From Chloroflexota bacterium (GTDB lineage: Bacteria > Chloroflexota > Dehalococcoidia > GIF9 > UBA5629): DNA of 64,000 nucleotides. Below, piece by piece: positions 8,546 through 15,920 of the stretch. The stretch is from positions 107,711 to 171,710 of the forward strand of contig VGNX01000001.1 in the NCBI GenBank assembly GCA_016865855.1, written 5' to 3'. Under the pieces are notes generated by a model. The model did no database searches, was not told the origin of the DNA, and was given only the letters and a program-made list of their open reading frames with translations. Numbering within the stretch: the stretch's first letter is position 1; each line of letters begins with the position of its first letter. A program made the position numbers and the translations under genes.

Positions 8546-8742
8546 GTTACGAGATCAGGAAGCTCCTGCAAGAACGAAAGTTGCTACAAATAAAACCTGA
8601 CAGGAAACTGGTGACCAAAGAGATCAAAGGGGCTGAATATGACCTAAGTCGTGCCATGGAATCCTTATCCAATTCCACCGAAGTGGTCAATGATGCCCAG
8701 AAGTTCCTCGATGCGGCTAAACAGCTCTTGCGCTTCAGGTAG
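8530..8742 (+). CDS. Short HEPN-like protein with apparent internal deletion
   Basis: A 70-residue product overlapping the MNT gene. The first half (KLLQERKLLQIKPDRKLVTKEIKGAEYDLSRAMESL) resembles the N-terminus of HEPN partners of MNT proteins, and the end (VNDAQKFLDAAKQLLRF) resembles their final helix. The usual middle part, which holds the catalytic Rx4-6H motif, is missing, so full-length HEPN proteins of about 130 residues are almost twice as long. I infer an in-frame internal deletion, giving a protein unlikely to cut RNA. It could equally be a degenerate remnant. The frame is intact and translation is probably coupled to the upstream gene. Confidence 0.6.
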   Translation: MGEPVSYEIRKLLQERKLLQIKPDRKLVTKEIKGAEYDLSRAMESLSNSTEVVNDAQKFLDAAKQLLRFR

Positions 8743-8794
8743 GTTCATATCGCCTTCGTCATAACGGACAAACTTCGTCGCCATCGACCTCATC

Positions 8795-8878
8795 GAGAAC
8801 GCCGTCAGCCAAGATTAGCCCACAAACACACTAACATACTAAGCAGTGCTCGTTCATACCTAACATGCAGTAAAAACC
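8795..8878. repeat. 84-bp direct repeat, right copy (truncated yraN 3' end)
   Basis: This copy matches 7860-7943 with one mismatch. Upstream of it, AACTTCGTCGCCATCGACCTCATCGAG still encodes a yraN-like C-terminus (FVAIDLIENAVSQD) but lacks about 11 codons present in yraN. It is a dead gene fragment downstream of the MNT/HEPN module. Confidence 0.9.
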
Positions 8879-8957
8879 TCTCCACCAGCAACATCTTGAC
8901 ACCCGGCAAGTGCGGTCTTAATATAGCCATTGTAACTAGCGCAAGGAGGAGGTTGAA

Positions 8958-9638
8958 ATGCCAGAACAAGGCTCATCAGTGATTCAAATTCCCCTGGGCA
9001 GGGCCAATGCCTTTGTCATTTGGGGTAAGCGCCCGGTTATTGTTGACACTGGCTATCCGGGCAGCGCTCCAGCCATTTTAGACAAGCTCACTGAAAACGG
9101 CATCGACCCCAAGTCAGTCTCTCTCATTCTCATCACTCACGGCCATACCGACCACTTCGGCAGCGCTGCCAATTTGAAGGAGCGAACCGGTGCCAAGGTA
9201 GCCATCCATAAACTTGATGCTGAGGCTGCCAGAAAAGGGCAAGACCCTCCTCTTAACCCAACCGGAGCCATCGGCCGCTTGTTCATATCCCTACTGACAC
9301 GAAGGGGCCCGGCAAAAGCTCCGTCTTTTGAACCCGACATCCTCATCGACGGCGAAATGGACCTCAAGAAATTCGGCATCGACGGCAAGATAATACACAC
9401 GCCGGGACACACTCCCGGCTCCGTATCAGTGATATCGTCCGGCGGCGAGGTCATCGTCGGCGACCTGATTATGAGGGGAATATTCCGCTGGTGGCAGCCG
9501 AACTATCCACTGTTCGCCGACAATATGGCACAGCTAAATGAAAGCATTCAGCTAATACTGCGCAGGAAACCGTCAAAAATCTTCTCCGGCCACAGCGGTC
9601 CCTTCAACCCCAAAACCGTCCTGCGCAGGTTTTCCTAG
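8958..9638 (+). CDS. MBL-fold metallo-hydrolase
   Basis: A 226-residue metallo-beta-lactamase-fold protein with the metal-binding HGHTDHFGSA motif (residues about 60-69), a downstream HTPGHTPGSVSV His-containing motif, an Asp in IVGDLIM, and a terminal SGHSGPF. This resembles the glyoxalase II/BaeB-like branch. The substrate cannot be told from sequence. A strong AAGGAGGAGG ribosome-binding site precedes the ATG. It has no obvious operon partner and is followed by the convergent beta-propeller gene. Confidence 0.88.
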   Translation: MPEQGSSVIQIPLGRANAFVIWGKRPVIVDTGYPGSAPAILDKLTENGIDPKSVSLILITHGHTDHFGSAANLKERTGAKVAIHKLDAEAARKGQDPPLNPTGAIGRLFISLLTRRGPAKAPSFEPDILIDGEMDLKKFGIDGKIIHTPGHTPGSVSVISSGGEVIVGDLIMRGIFRWWQPNYPLFADNMAQLNESIQLILRRKPSKIFSGHSGPFNPKTVLRRFS

Positions 9639-9752
9639 AGAAGAGCCGTAATAGTAAAAACATGGCCAGCCTTGCAGCTAAAACTTGATTTCATACCGGC
9701 ATTACTACTAGTTATGTTTTGGCGCCTTATTGATTTTATTTTCAGGGAAGTT

Positions 9753-12491
9753 TCACGGATTTTCAGCCACATCATCCGTAAATGCCCATAGCATCCCGCA
9801 TTCTCGTGCAGCCTTAATACCCCCAAAACCTGCACTCGCATTATGATTATTGGCATAACAATTGTTGTCGATAGCATACAAGGTGATTTTCATACCGATA
9901 ATCAGGCCACCACAACACTTCAGCGAAGATGGCTCTGTGGTAAATTGAATTCCTTTACCATTCACTTGGGTGAATGTTTTTAAACATTCCCAACAAATCC
10001 CGGGTTTAGGCACGCCTTCGTAGCGGTCCCGTGTACGGCAGACTCCACTACTCTGCCCAACCATGCCGTGCGCTGAATATAGATCTTTAGTGGATAAAGC
10101 AGATTGCAAGCCATAATAACCACCGAGCCCGTATGGTGATGCAGCGCTGTAATATTTGCCGTGAGCTCCATTTACAGGATTCATAATGTCAGTGTCCACC
10201 CATCTCCTATAGACTGGAATGGTTTGACGATAAATTGACCCGTTGCTACCTATTGAGCCATCATCCGCAACGTATATAATATTGTTATTTTGAAAGTCTG
10301 GGTCGAAAGCTACATGGACATTGCCCTTGGTTGGCAGTTGGTCAGGAATTACCTCCCAGGAATTGCCGTGATTAAGTGAGAAAGCTATAGGATACGCTAT
10401 TAGATTATTAGCACGAGCTGCACCAATTAAGATTTTGCCCCCCGGGTAGGCGGCGATAGTGTGAGCATTTTGGATATGTGCATTACTGCTTGGCAAACTG
10501 GTTGCCCAAGCGGTTTCTGTATACGGCATCTTCTGCACCAACCCATCTGGTGTCAGGTTGTACAGGACAGTTCTGGACTCGAAACAGAAGTCTTGGATGA
10601 TCTCCCTGGGTACTATTATTGCCCAGTATTCACCGAAATCAGGGGACCATGCCTGTGCTTTGGTATATTGAGCTGCCCAAGCCACAATTTGACCAGTAGG
10701 GTCCATACCATATGGAACTGTCCTTAGGAGCGCCAAGTTACTTTGTATCTCATCGCATGAAACTGCAGTAACACGTGTTAATACCCTCTCCCAGTAAGTA
10801 CCAATAGGCAGTGCTGGTAATGGCGATGTCACATCTGCATTGGAGCTGGAGCGCCAAACGCTGTCGAAACCTTGAGACCCAGCATTGGTATTAACTGATG
10901 CTAGATACACAGTTTTACCATCGTCAGATAGAGCAACATCAGTTAGCTTAGCCACAAAAGTATTAATTAGACTCAATTGGTTCCAGGTTTCTCCATTGCT
11001 GCGGCTTATGCTAAAGGCTGCCTCATCGAATGGAACCACATTAACATACCCGGCCGGCCATGCGGTCGCAATATTGACTGCTCCATTGTTAACAGCAGGC
11101 ACAGCCCAAGGTCCAAGACTTGCTGCACCAGTAGCGGCATAAGCAAGTCTACCGTCGGGCGACCAAGCGACCTTAGCATTACCATAACCCAAGATATACC
11201 CTTTGGAAGAACCCACAACTTGCCCTGCAGCCCCAGTTGTAGGCTTCAGGGCTGGATACCAGCAAGGTATTGGGTAGTCAGTAGGCGAGTCAGTAAACCA
11301 AGTTGGCACGGTAGCTAAATTACCATATCCTAAGACATCGCCCACAAGGAGCTTACCAGAAGTACATGTGCCAAAATAGGCAATACTGGCAGTACGTCTT
11401 AGTAAAGTATGAGTATTATCCATCAGAGTGCGTATAAGTTTATTATCAATTCGATATACACCACGATTGGTTGTTATATTCGGTGAATTTTGGACAGCAT
11501 CAGTGCTAACATAAAAGCGCCGAAGGTTAGCATCATCTCCAGAAAAATCGGATGGAAGTTCTAAATTGGCTATTATTATCTCATCCACCCTGGGGGAACT
11601 GCCCAGATTATTATCTGCATTCCTGATCTTAACATGGTCTGCATGTTCCTGCCAGAGAGTAGCGTTCTGTTCAACATCATGAATGCCGGTAGCGAGCCAA
11701 GTGCCTGCGTGTTCCGGAGTACCATCACAGCAAATGACTACGATGGTGCGATCATTAGGAAAGTTCGGTGAAAATTTGGCAGCTACTATATCACCAGTCA
11801 ATTGACTAGTCGAAGCTGACACGGTTGAACCAGCACATTGTATCTTCCACTGACGGTGTCCATCTAGTCTCATAATTTGCAGATTGTTTGTGTCAAGTCC
11901 ACTGCCATCTCTTGTACCAACAAGTATCTCACGACTGCCAAAGTCCCTAGAGATGTCGACAACACTAATCAGATCAGTGCCTGCTGTGATACCTGACGGA
12001 GGCCATCTTGTACTTTCCCATGTGTCGCCCTTATCGGTTGAGATCCATACCCGCTGAAGTAATGGATCCACACTAATATCTGCACAAGCAACAGCAACAA
12101 TATTAGGGTCATCAGGAGCAATAGCCAAATCCCAGATAAGAGTTCCGCTTTCTATACTTGATTGTACATTGGCAAGCTTCAAGTACTCCATATCAGTCCA
12201 GCTTATACCACCGTCTATAGACCTATACAACATAACTTGGGCGCCCCCCTGATTGATACCATTGCGGTCACCACGCCTGACAACTGCCCATATTGTCATT
12301 CCATCGCAGGCAACGGCAATTTTGTTTATTGCAGCCCCTTGATTGCGAGGATTTAGAAGTTCTTTCGTTGATGAAGGTATAGAGTCTGGGGTATCGAAAA
12401 TAGTCCATTGGGGTCCAACAGTGGATACCTGTGCTGGGTAAGGCTTGACTTCCTCCGGTGTCTTCTTGACCTGGATTGCGATTTGAGGCAC
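9753..12491 (-). CDS. Asp-box (BNR) beta-propeller protein, downstream part of a frame-split DUF4062 gene
   Basis: A 912-residue frame with recurrent Asp-box/BNR motifs (SIDGGISW, STDKGDTW, SRSNGETW, SPDFGEYW, SLNHGNSW), which mark sialidase-like or sortilin-like beta-propellers. No signal peptide is seen, so a cytoplasmic location is likely. The listed GTG start is weak: the same frame stays open upstream and encodes DEYGSPEEWEGKFRPFLYQWIIQNFACWPE before it. That segment reads as the continuation of the DUF4062 protein at 12580-13029. Removing one base from a run of seven A (plus strand, 12584-12590) fuses the two into one protein of about 1,090 residues. I read this as one gene broken by a homopolymer indel, either real or an assembly error. 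The ligand and function are unknown. Confidence 0.75.
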   Translation of the reverse strand: MPQIAIQVKKTPEEVKPYPAQVSTVGPQWTIFDTPDSIPSSTKELLNPRNQGAAINKIAVACDGMTIWAVVRRGDRNGINQGGAQVMLYRSIDGGISWTDMEYLKLANVQSSIESGTLIWDLAIAPDDPNIVAVACADISVDPLLQRVWISTDKGDTWESTRWPPSGITAGTDLISVVDISRDFGSREILVGTRDGSGLDTNNLQIMRLDGHRQWKIQCAGSTVSASTSQLTGDIVAAKFSPNFPNDRTIVVICCDGTPEHAGTWLATGIHDVEQNATLWQEHADHVKIRNADNNLGSSPRVDEIIIANLELPSDFSGDDANLRRFYVSTDAVQNSPNITTNRGVYRIDNKLIRTLMDNTHTLLRRTASIAYFGTCTSGKLLVGDVLGYGNLATVPTWFTDSPTDYPIPCWYPALKPTTGAAGQVVGSSKGYILGYGNAKVAWSPDGRLAYAATGAASLGPWAVPAVNNGAVNIATAWPAGYVNVVPFDEAAFSISRSNGETWNQLSLINTFVAKLTDVALSDDGKTVYLASVNTNAGSQGFDSVWRSSSNADVTSPLPALPIGTYWERVLTRVTAVSCDEIQSNLALLRTVPYGMDPTGQIVAWAAQYTKAQAWSPDFGEYWAIIVPREIIQDFCFESRTVLYNLTPDGLVQKMPYTETAWATSLPSSNAHIQNAHTIAAYPGGKILIGAARANNLIAYPIAFSLNHGNSWEVIPDQLPTKGNVHVAFDPDFQNNNIIYVADDGSIGSNGSIYRQTIPVYRRWVDTDIMNPVNGAHGKYYSAASPYGLGGYYGLQSALSTKDLYSAHGMVGQSSGVCRTRDRYEGVPKPGICWECLKTFTQVNGKGIQFTTEPSSLKCCGGLIIGMKITLYAIDNNCYANNHNASAGFGGIKAARECGMLWAFTDDVAENP

Positions 12492-12579
12492 CTCCGGCCA
12501 GCAAGCGAAGTTTTGAATGATCCATTGATAAAGGAATGGTCTAAATTTTCCCTCCCACTCTTCTGGACTCCCATATTCG

Positions 12580-13029
12580 TCATAAAAAAACTTGTTTTCG
12601 CTCTCTATTCTGTTTCTGACAGTCGCGAACCTTTGTTAGCTGTTCATCCGCACTTCCAGTTAATTCATCAGGGATATGACGCAAGTAAAGAACGATTTCA
12701 GGCCTGCCTCCATTCTTGTCATTTAGAGAGTTTGCAAGTTCAAACTCCTCCTCAAAACCCGAACTATATTTGCCTGTTGGTCTACCCCACCGTTTCCAAA
12801 GAAGCAAGACGACAAGGTCGCAGTCCCTAATATCCTCATTGATTCTGTCTTGCGGACGCACTTTTCCTCGTAATGCATCTTCCCAACCTACTGGAACTAT
12901 TTGTATTCTCATATTATCAGCTAATGACTTGTTGACTTCGGCAACAACATTGACAAAACGCCGCCGTTCTTCACTAACATCGGACGGCGAACCAATAAAT
13001 ACTTTGACTACTCCACGGTAATTTTCCAT
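12580..13029 (-). CDS. DUF4062 (TIR-like) domain protein, upstream part of the frame-split gene
   Basis: The product begins MENYRGVVKVFIGSPSDVSEERRRFVNVVAEVN, the DUF4062 signature, and continues with VPVGWEDALRGKVRPQDRINEDIRDCDLVVLLLWKRWGRPTGKYSSGFEEEFELA. DUF4062 is a TIR-like flavodoxin-fold domain often found at the N-terminus of STAND-type NTPases and other multidomain proteins. I prefer ATG 13029 to the track's TTG 13071, since conservation begins there. The frame ends RERKQVFL-stop immediately after a seven-T run; typical DUF4062 continuation (FYDEYGSPEEWEGKFR) appears in another frame just past the run. The domain is thus probably the N-terminal part of the beta-propeller protein. Confidence 0.75.
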   Translation of the reverse strand: MENYRGVVKVFIGSPSDVSEERRRFVNVVAEVNKSLADNMRIQIVPVGWEDALRGKVRPQDRINEDIRDCDLVVLLLWKRWGRPTGKYSSGFEEEFELANSLNDKNGGRPEIVLYLRHIPDELTGSADEQLTKVRDCQKQNRERKQVFL

Positions 13030-13276
13030 TCCAGATGCCTTTGTGTTATTGCTTGATGCAAACTTGCTCAATTAAATGTTGACCCCACATCCACATTGAT
13101 CTCTTCCTAGTATATCACACCGGAGAATCGCCTAATTAAGAGCCACAATTTCCACAGCTATCCTAACTCAGTTTGCACGAAAACGGCCCTGAGCGGGGCA
13201 AAGAGTCTCAAGAGATTCTTCGTCCGAAGGGCTCAGAATGACAGAACGCAGAGTTTCCAGATATCCTTAGCAAAGC

Positions 13277-13539
13277 TCGGTTGCCTCGTACGAGCCATGC
13301 TGCTTAAGGTTTGTGTCTCCCAAAGTTCGGAGCAGCCGACCCTACTTAACACCATACCTCTCGATGAGCCTGCGCAGTCCGTCTTTGCCAATTCCTGTCT
13401 GTTTCTCGCTGAGTATTGCTGATAATGTGCCATCCGGAAGCGAGGCACGCATTTCAGGTACAAATGTGACCCTTGTCCGCCTAGAAGGCATTCTCTTGGT
13501 CAAACACCTGCCGTGTTTTGCCTTTCTTCTTGGTATCCA
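13277..13539. repeat. ~263-bp direct repeat, left copy
   Basis: From GGTTGCCTCGTACGAGCC...ATGCTGCTTAAGG through GTTTTGCCTTTCTTCTTGG this matches 14965-15227 nearly identically, offset about 1,688 bp. The pair brackets hicBA and the AbiU2-like gene. A minus-strand frame (VTFVPEMRASLPDGTLSAILSEKQTG...RYGVK) is conserved between the copies, but its function is unknown. Confidence 0.88.
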
Positions 13540-13686
13540 AATCACGTTAGGCAGGTTCTAGCGAATAAAATGAATCCATCACAGGTAGCTGATATTGACT
13601 GTATTTATCTGGTAAAAGCAACAGAAAACCGGGTAAGTAAAGTATGGGAGCGGAGCAGTCTGGTGCGGAGTTAAGTAGCTACGCCG

Positions 13687-13725
13687 AAAGCCAGACTAAA
13701 AGTTCTTTATTCCGTCCACCGAGAC
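13687..13725. repeat. 39-bp imperfect direct repeat, left copy (upstream of hicBA)
   Basis: AAAGCCAGACTAAAAGTTCT... matches 14237-14275 at 34 of 39 positions by eye. The two copies tightly flank hicBA. Confidence 0.8.
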
Positions 13726-13794
13726 CCTCTTTCTAATTTCTGCTATAATTTAATTGAGCTTTTATATACGGCTACAGTCGTGGGGAGGATATTT

Positions 13795-14007
13795 ATGAAG
13801 TTTGCTATTACTTTTGAGCAAGACGAGGACGGATATATCGTGGTCAGTTGCCCGGCTTTACCTGGATGCCACTCGCAAGGGAGAACTAAGGAAGAGGCTA
13901 TTGCCAATATCAGGGAGGCTATCCAGGCATACATAGGCAGCATGCGGAAACATGGGGAGCCAATTCCCTCTATCACCGAGGTGGAAGAGGTGGAGGTAGC
14001 GGTCTAA
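13795..14007 (+). CDS. hicB: HicB-family antitoxin
   Basis: A 70-residue protein, MKFAITFEQDEDGYIVVSCPALPGCHSQGRTKEEAIANIREAIQAYI, the HicB partial RNase H-like fold (GYIVVSCPALPGC...G.T.EEA..N..EAI). HicB binds and neutralises HicA and often represses the operon. No C-terminal DNA-binding domain is visible, so repression would need another mechanism. I choose ATG 13795 rather than the track's 13780, because GGGGAGG lies a suitable distance upstream and the motif starts there. HicA follows immediately with no gap. Confidence 0.9.
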   Translation: MKFAITFEQDEDGYIVVSCPALPGCHSQGRTKEEAIANIREAIQAYIGSMRKHGEPIPSITEVEEVEVAV

Positions 14008-14232
14008 GTGGCTCGCCTCCCTGTGATATCAGGAGATGTTTTCGTTAACGCAATGCGTAGGATTGGATATGCCTGGGACCATACTGAAGGAAGTCACATG
14101 ATTTTGCTACACCCGTCAAGGGGCAGGCTCTCAGTGCCAAGGCATAGAGAATTAGGCCGAGGATTATTGAGAGCTTTAATTAGAGACGCTGGCCTATCGA
14201 GAGAAGAATTTATGGCATTAATGCGAGACTAG
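14008..14232 (+). CDS. hicA: HicA-family mRNA interferase toxin
   Basis: A 74-residue double-stranded RNA-binding-fold toxin: LPVISGDVFVNAMRRIGYAWDHTEGSHMILLHPSRGRLSVPRHRELGRGLLRALIRDAGLSREEF. The His in GSHMILLH matches the conserved catalytic histidine of HicA. HicA cleaves mRNA when free of HicB. The GTG start directly abuts the hicB stop, indicating coupled translation. The gene order antitoxin-toxin is the less common arrangement for hicAB but is well represented. A short direct repeat begins just after the stop. Confidence 0.88.
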   Translation: MARLPVISGDVFVNAMRRIGYAWDHTEGSHMILLHPSRGRLSVPRHRELGRGLLRALIRDAGLSREEFMALMRD

Positions 14233-14236
14233 GTTA

Positions 14237-14275
14237 AAAGCCAGACTGAAGGTTCTTTGTTCCGTCCACTGAGCC
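14237..14275. repeat. 39-bp imperfect direct repeat, right copy (downstream of hicBA)
   Basis: AAAGCCAGACTGAAGGTTCT... starts 5 bp after the hicA stop and pairs with 13687-13725. Confidence 0.8.
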
Positions 14276-14331
14276 CCCCACTGTACGGGACTCGAACCTT
14301 CTAATCCCCTGAGCGCCTTAACACGACACCG

Positions 14332-14964
14332 TCAGAATGTTTGGCTGCCGTCCAAAATGGTGTTATCTATTTCCTTGATCCTCTGGATGGCCCTATCTCT
14401 CTCCTCACGCATGATACGCACCACTTCGGATGTATGTCTTTCAGCGTCACAGGCCAGTTGTTCGAAGCTGGTAACCGATCGATCGTGGCCTTTTGTTAAT
14501 GAGTTGTACCCGGACTTGACCTCTTCCACGAGTTTATTAACTTCTCCGTATGGCAGTGACGTGTCACCAGCAACGATTGCATCGCAATGTGCTAGATGTG
14601 TGTCTCGGTAGCGCTTCAACCTTGTTAGTAAACTATCGCTATCATTAATCTTCTGTTCTATGTCCTTCAATTCATTTTCCGTGGCATGGGGTGTCAGGAT
14701 TGGTCGATTTTCATTTGCCGCAGTGAGTAAGTTCCTTAAACTTATTGTCTTTGAATGCTTGTCAAAGACCTTAGCGAACTGCATAAGTGCCTGTGACTGC
14801 AGGGCAATCTGCGCAGGTAAGAACAGGCCTCTGTAGCGATTCAGTGCTTGAGCCGAATCTTCATCCGCAACCGTCAGGTTACGCCAGGCTGAGAAGTATG
14901 CGATGCCATCAGCGATGATTTTCCCTAACTCGACTAGTTGACGCTTGAACTCTTGAGGTTCCAC
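14332..14964 (-). CDS. AbiU2-like HEPN protein
   Basis: A 210-residue, mainly helical protein. The stretch LQSQALMQFAKVFDKHSKTISLRNLL, then LKRYRDTHLAHCDA, fits the AbiU2/HEPN pattern, where R..HLAH is the Rx4-6H ribonuclease-type motif. AbiU2 domains are named after an abortive-infection protein, and HEPN proteins commonly act as RNases in defence or toxin systems. The start is GTG at 14964. No partner gene is on its strand; hicBA is convergent to it. The ~263-bp direct repeat copy begins immediately upstream. Activity as a toxin or defence protein is inferred only from family and context. Confidence 0.65.
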   Translation of the reverse strand: MEPQEFKRQLVELGKIIADGIAYFSAWRNLTVADEDSAQALNRYRGLFLPAQIALQSQALMQFAKVFDKHSKTISLRNLLTAANENRPILTPHATENELKDIEQKINDSDSLLTRLKRYRDTHLAHCDAIVAGDTSLPYGEVNKLVEEVKSGYNSLTKGHDRSVTSFEQLACDAERHTSEVVRIMREERDRAIQRIKEIDNTILDGSQTF

Positions 14965-15227
14965 GTCGGTTGCCTCCTACAGCGATGCTGCTTAAGGTTT
15001 GTGTCTCCCAAAGTTCGGGGCAGCTGACCCTACTTAACACCATACCTCTCGATGAGCCTGCGCAGTCCGTCTTTGCCAATTCCTGTCTGTTTCTCGCTGA
15101 GTATTGCTGATAATGTGCCATCCGGAAGCGAGGCACGCATTTCAGGTACAAATGTGACCCTTGTCCGCCCAGAAGGCATTCTCTTGGTCAAACACCTGCC
15201 GTGTTTTGCCTTTCTTCCTGGTTTCCA
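14965..15227. repeat. ~263-bp direct repeat, right copy
   Basis: Nearly identical to 13277-13539. It begins at the start codon of the AbiU2-like gene. A short related sequence (GTTTGCCTCGTGCCGAGCCATGCTGCT) also occurs at about 15877-15903 in front of gatB. Confidence 0.88.
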
Positions 15228-15250
15228 GCCATCTTTTTGCAAAAGCTTAA

Positions 15251-15405
15251 CAGGCTGTCCGAAAACTCTAACTGGCAATCTGTCTCTCCCACTTTAGTGG
15301 GAAAAATTATAGCTCATTGGTGATACACATTAAACATGTAGCCCCGAGGCTTTAGCCTCGGGAGCCCGACCCTAAAGGGTCGGGACTACATTTTCGGACA
15401 GCCTG
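15251..15405. mobile_element. MITE copy 1 (155 bp, TIR CAGGCTGTCCGAAAA, TSD TTAA)
   Basis: The unit starts CAGGCTGTCCGAAAAC and ends TTTTCGGACAGCCTG, a perfect inverted pair, flanked by TTAA on both sides (15247-15250 and 15406-15409). It has no coding capacity. Its right half contains a type A double hairpin (CCCGAGGCTTTAGCCTCGGG and CCCGACCCTAAAGGGTCGGG). A near-identical unit is at 21190-21343. A 4-bp YTAA duplication is reminiscent of IS5-group transposition, but no matching transposase is in the window. Confidence 0.9.
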
Positions 15406-15448
15406 TTAATAAGTTGCGACCCTGTTATGGCTGGTAGGTCAGCTCCCA

Positions 15449-15802
15449 TTAACAGGTGATTCCGGTAGGAATGCGTTGAATGCGAGGCCGAATAAATTCG
15501 TCTGAATCAGCAGAGACGCGAATCTGGATTTCTTGTGTGGGTCTGGTACGATAGAATTGTATCTTGTGGTCTTTAAAGAAACGCTCCCGTTCGCCAACAT
15601 CCTCAAGCGTATTCAAGTGACACCATATTGCTTCTTGGAGCCTTTCATCAGCCTCAATCAAAGTGCGCCCGAATGTTGATGTCCCAAGTTCATCGCAAAG
15701 CGCAACCCACTTCCTGCCCTCTCTATAAAACTTATGAGTTAAAATTATGTATCCTTCCATCTGTCCTGCATTTGTACCAGACATGACCACTTCTGCTTTC
15801 AT
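15449..15802 (-). CDS. HicB-like domain protein without a HicA partner
   Basis: From ATG 15802 the 117-residue product reads [76 protein letters not shown]. The part [20 protein letters not shown]...L.EAI has the HicB-like fold pattern. This start is preferred to 15940 because GGAGAGGTAACA sits just upstream and the extra N-terminal residues overlap the gatB start region. No hicA-like frame is adjacent. It is divergent from gatB and may be a solitary antitoxin-like or regulatory protein. Confidence 0.65.
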   Translation of the reverse strand: MKAEVVMSGTNAGQMEGYIILTHKFYREGRKWVALCDELGTSTFGRTLIEADERLQEAIWCHLNTLEDVGERERFFKDHKIQFYRTRPTQEIQIRVSADSDEFIRPRIQRIPTGITC

Positions 15803-15920
15803 TGTTACCTCTCCACACCAGTGTATAGCACCCGTCAATACTTTTCCACCGCACACAGAATCTAAATCAGTCAAGCTCGTTTGCCTCGTGCCGAGCCATG
15901 CTGCTATACTAACCGATGTT

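Larger units (their letters stand above)
13072..13794. other. Gene-poor spacer with repeats
   Basis: This stretch holds a type B fragment (about 13195-13245), the left copy of a ~263-bp direct repeat (13277-13539), and the left copy of a 39-bp direct repeat (13687-13725). Minus-strand ORFs over the large repeat (67 and 76 aa) match no family I know. A TATAATTTAA sequence at about 13743-13752 could serve as the hicB promoter. Confidence 0.6.

Noticed and set aside
10461-11318. Plus-strand ORFs of 85-113 aa opposite the propeller gene
   Set aside because: Shadows of the long minus-strand frame, with no motifs or ribosome-binding sites.
12583-12593. T TTT TTA slippery heptamer at the DUF4062 stop, suggesting programmed -1 frameshifting
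   Set aside because: A -1 slip enters the 12353-12583 frame (MTNMGVQKSGRE...), which is not protein-like. The propeller frame needs +1 (or -2), so a simple homopolymer indel is the better explanation.
14280-14335. tRNA-like T-arm on the minus strand (GGTTCGAGTCCCGTA)
   Set aside because: The five-base T stem does not pair and no acceptor or anticodon arm can be built. At most it is a remnant of a tRNA.
15747-15920. Upstream extension of gatB in the ORF track
   Set aside because: Not conserved, overlaps the divergent HicB-like gene and its ribosome-binding site, and crosses the probable promoter; GTG 15921 matches the family start.
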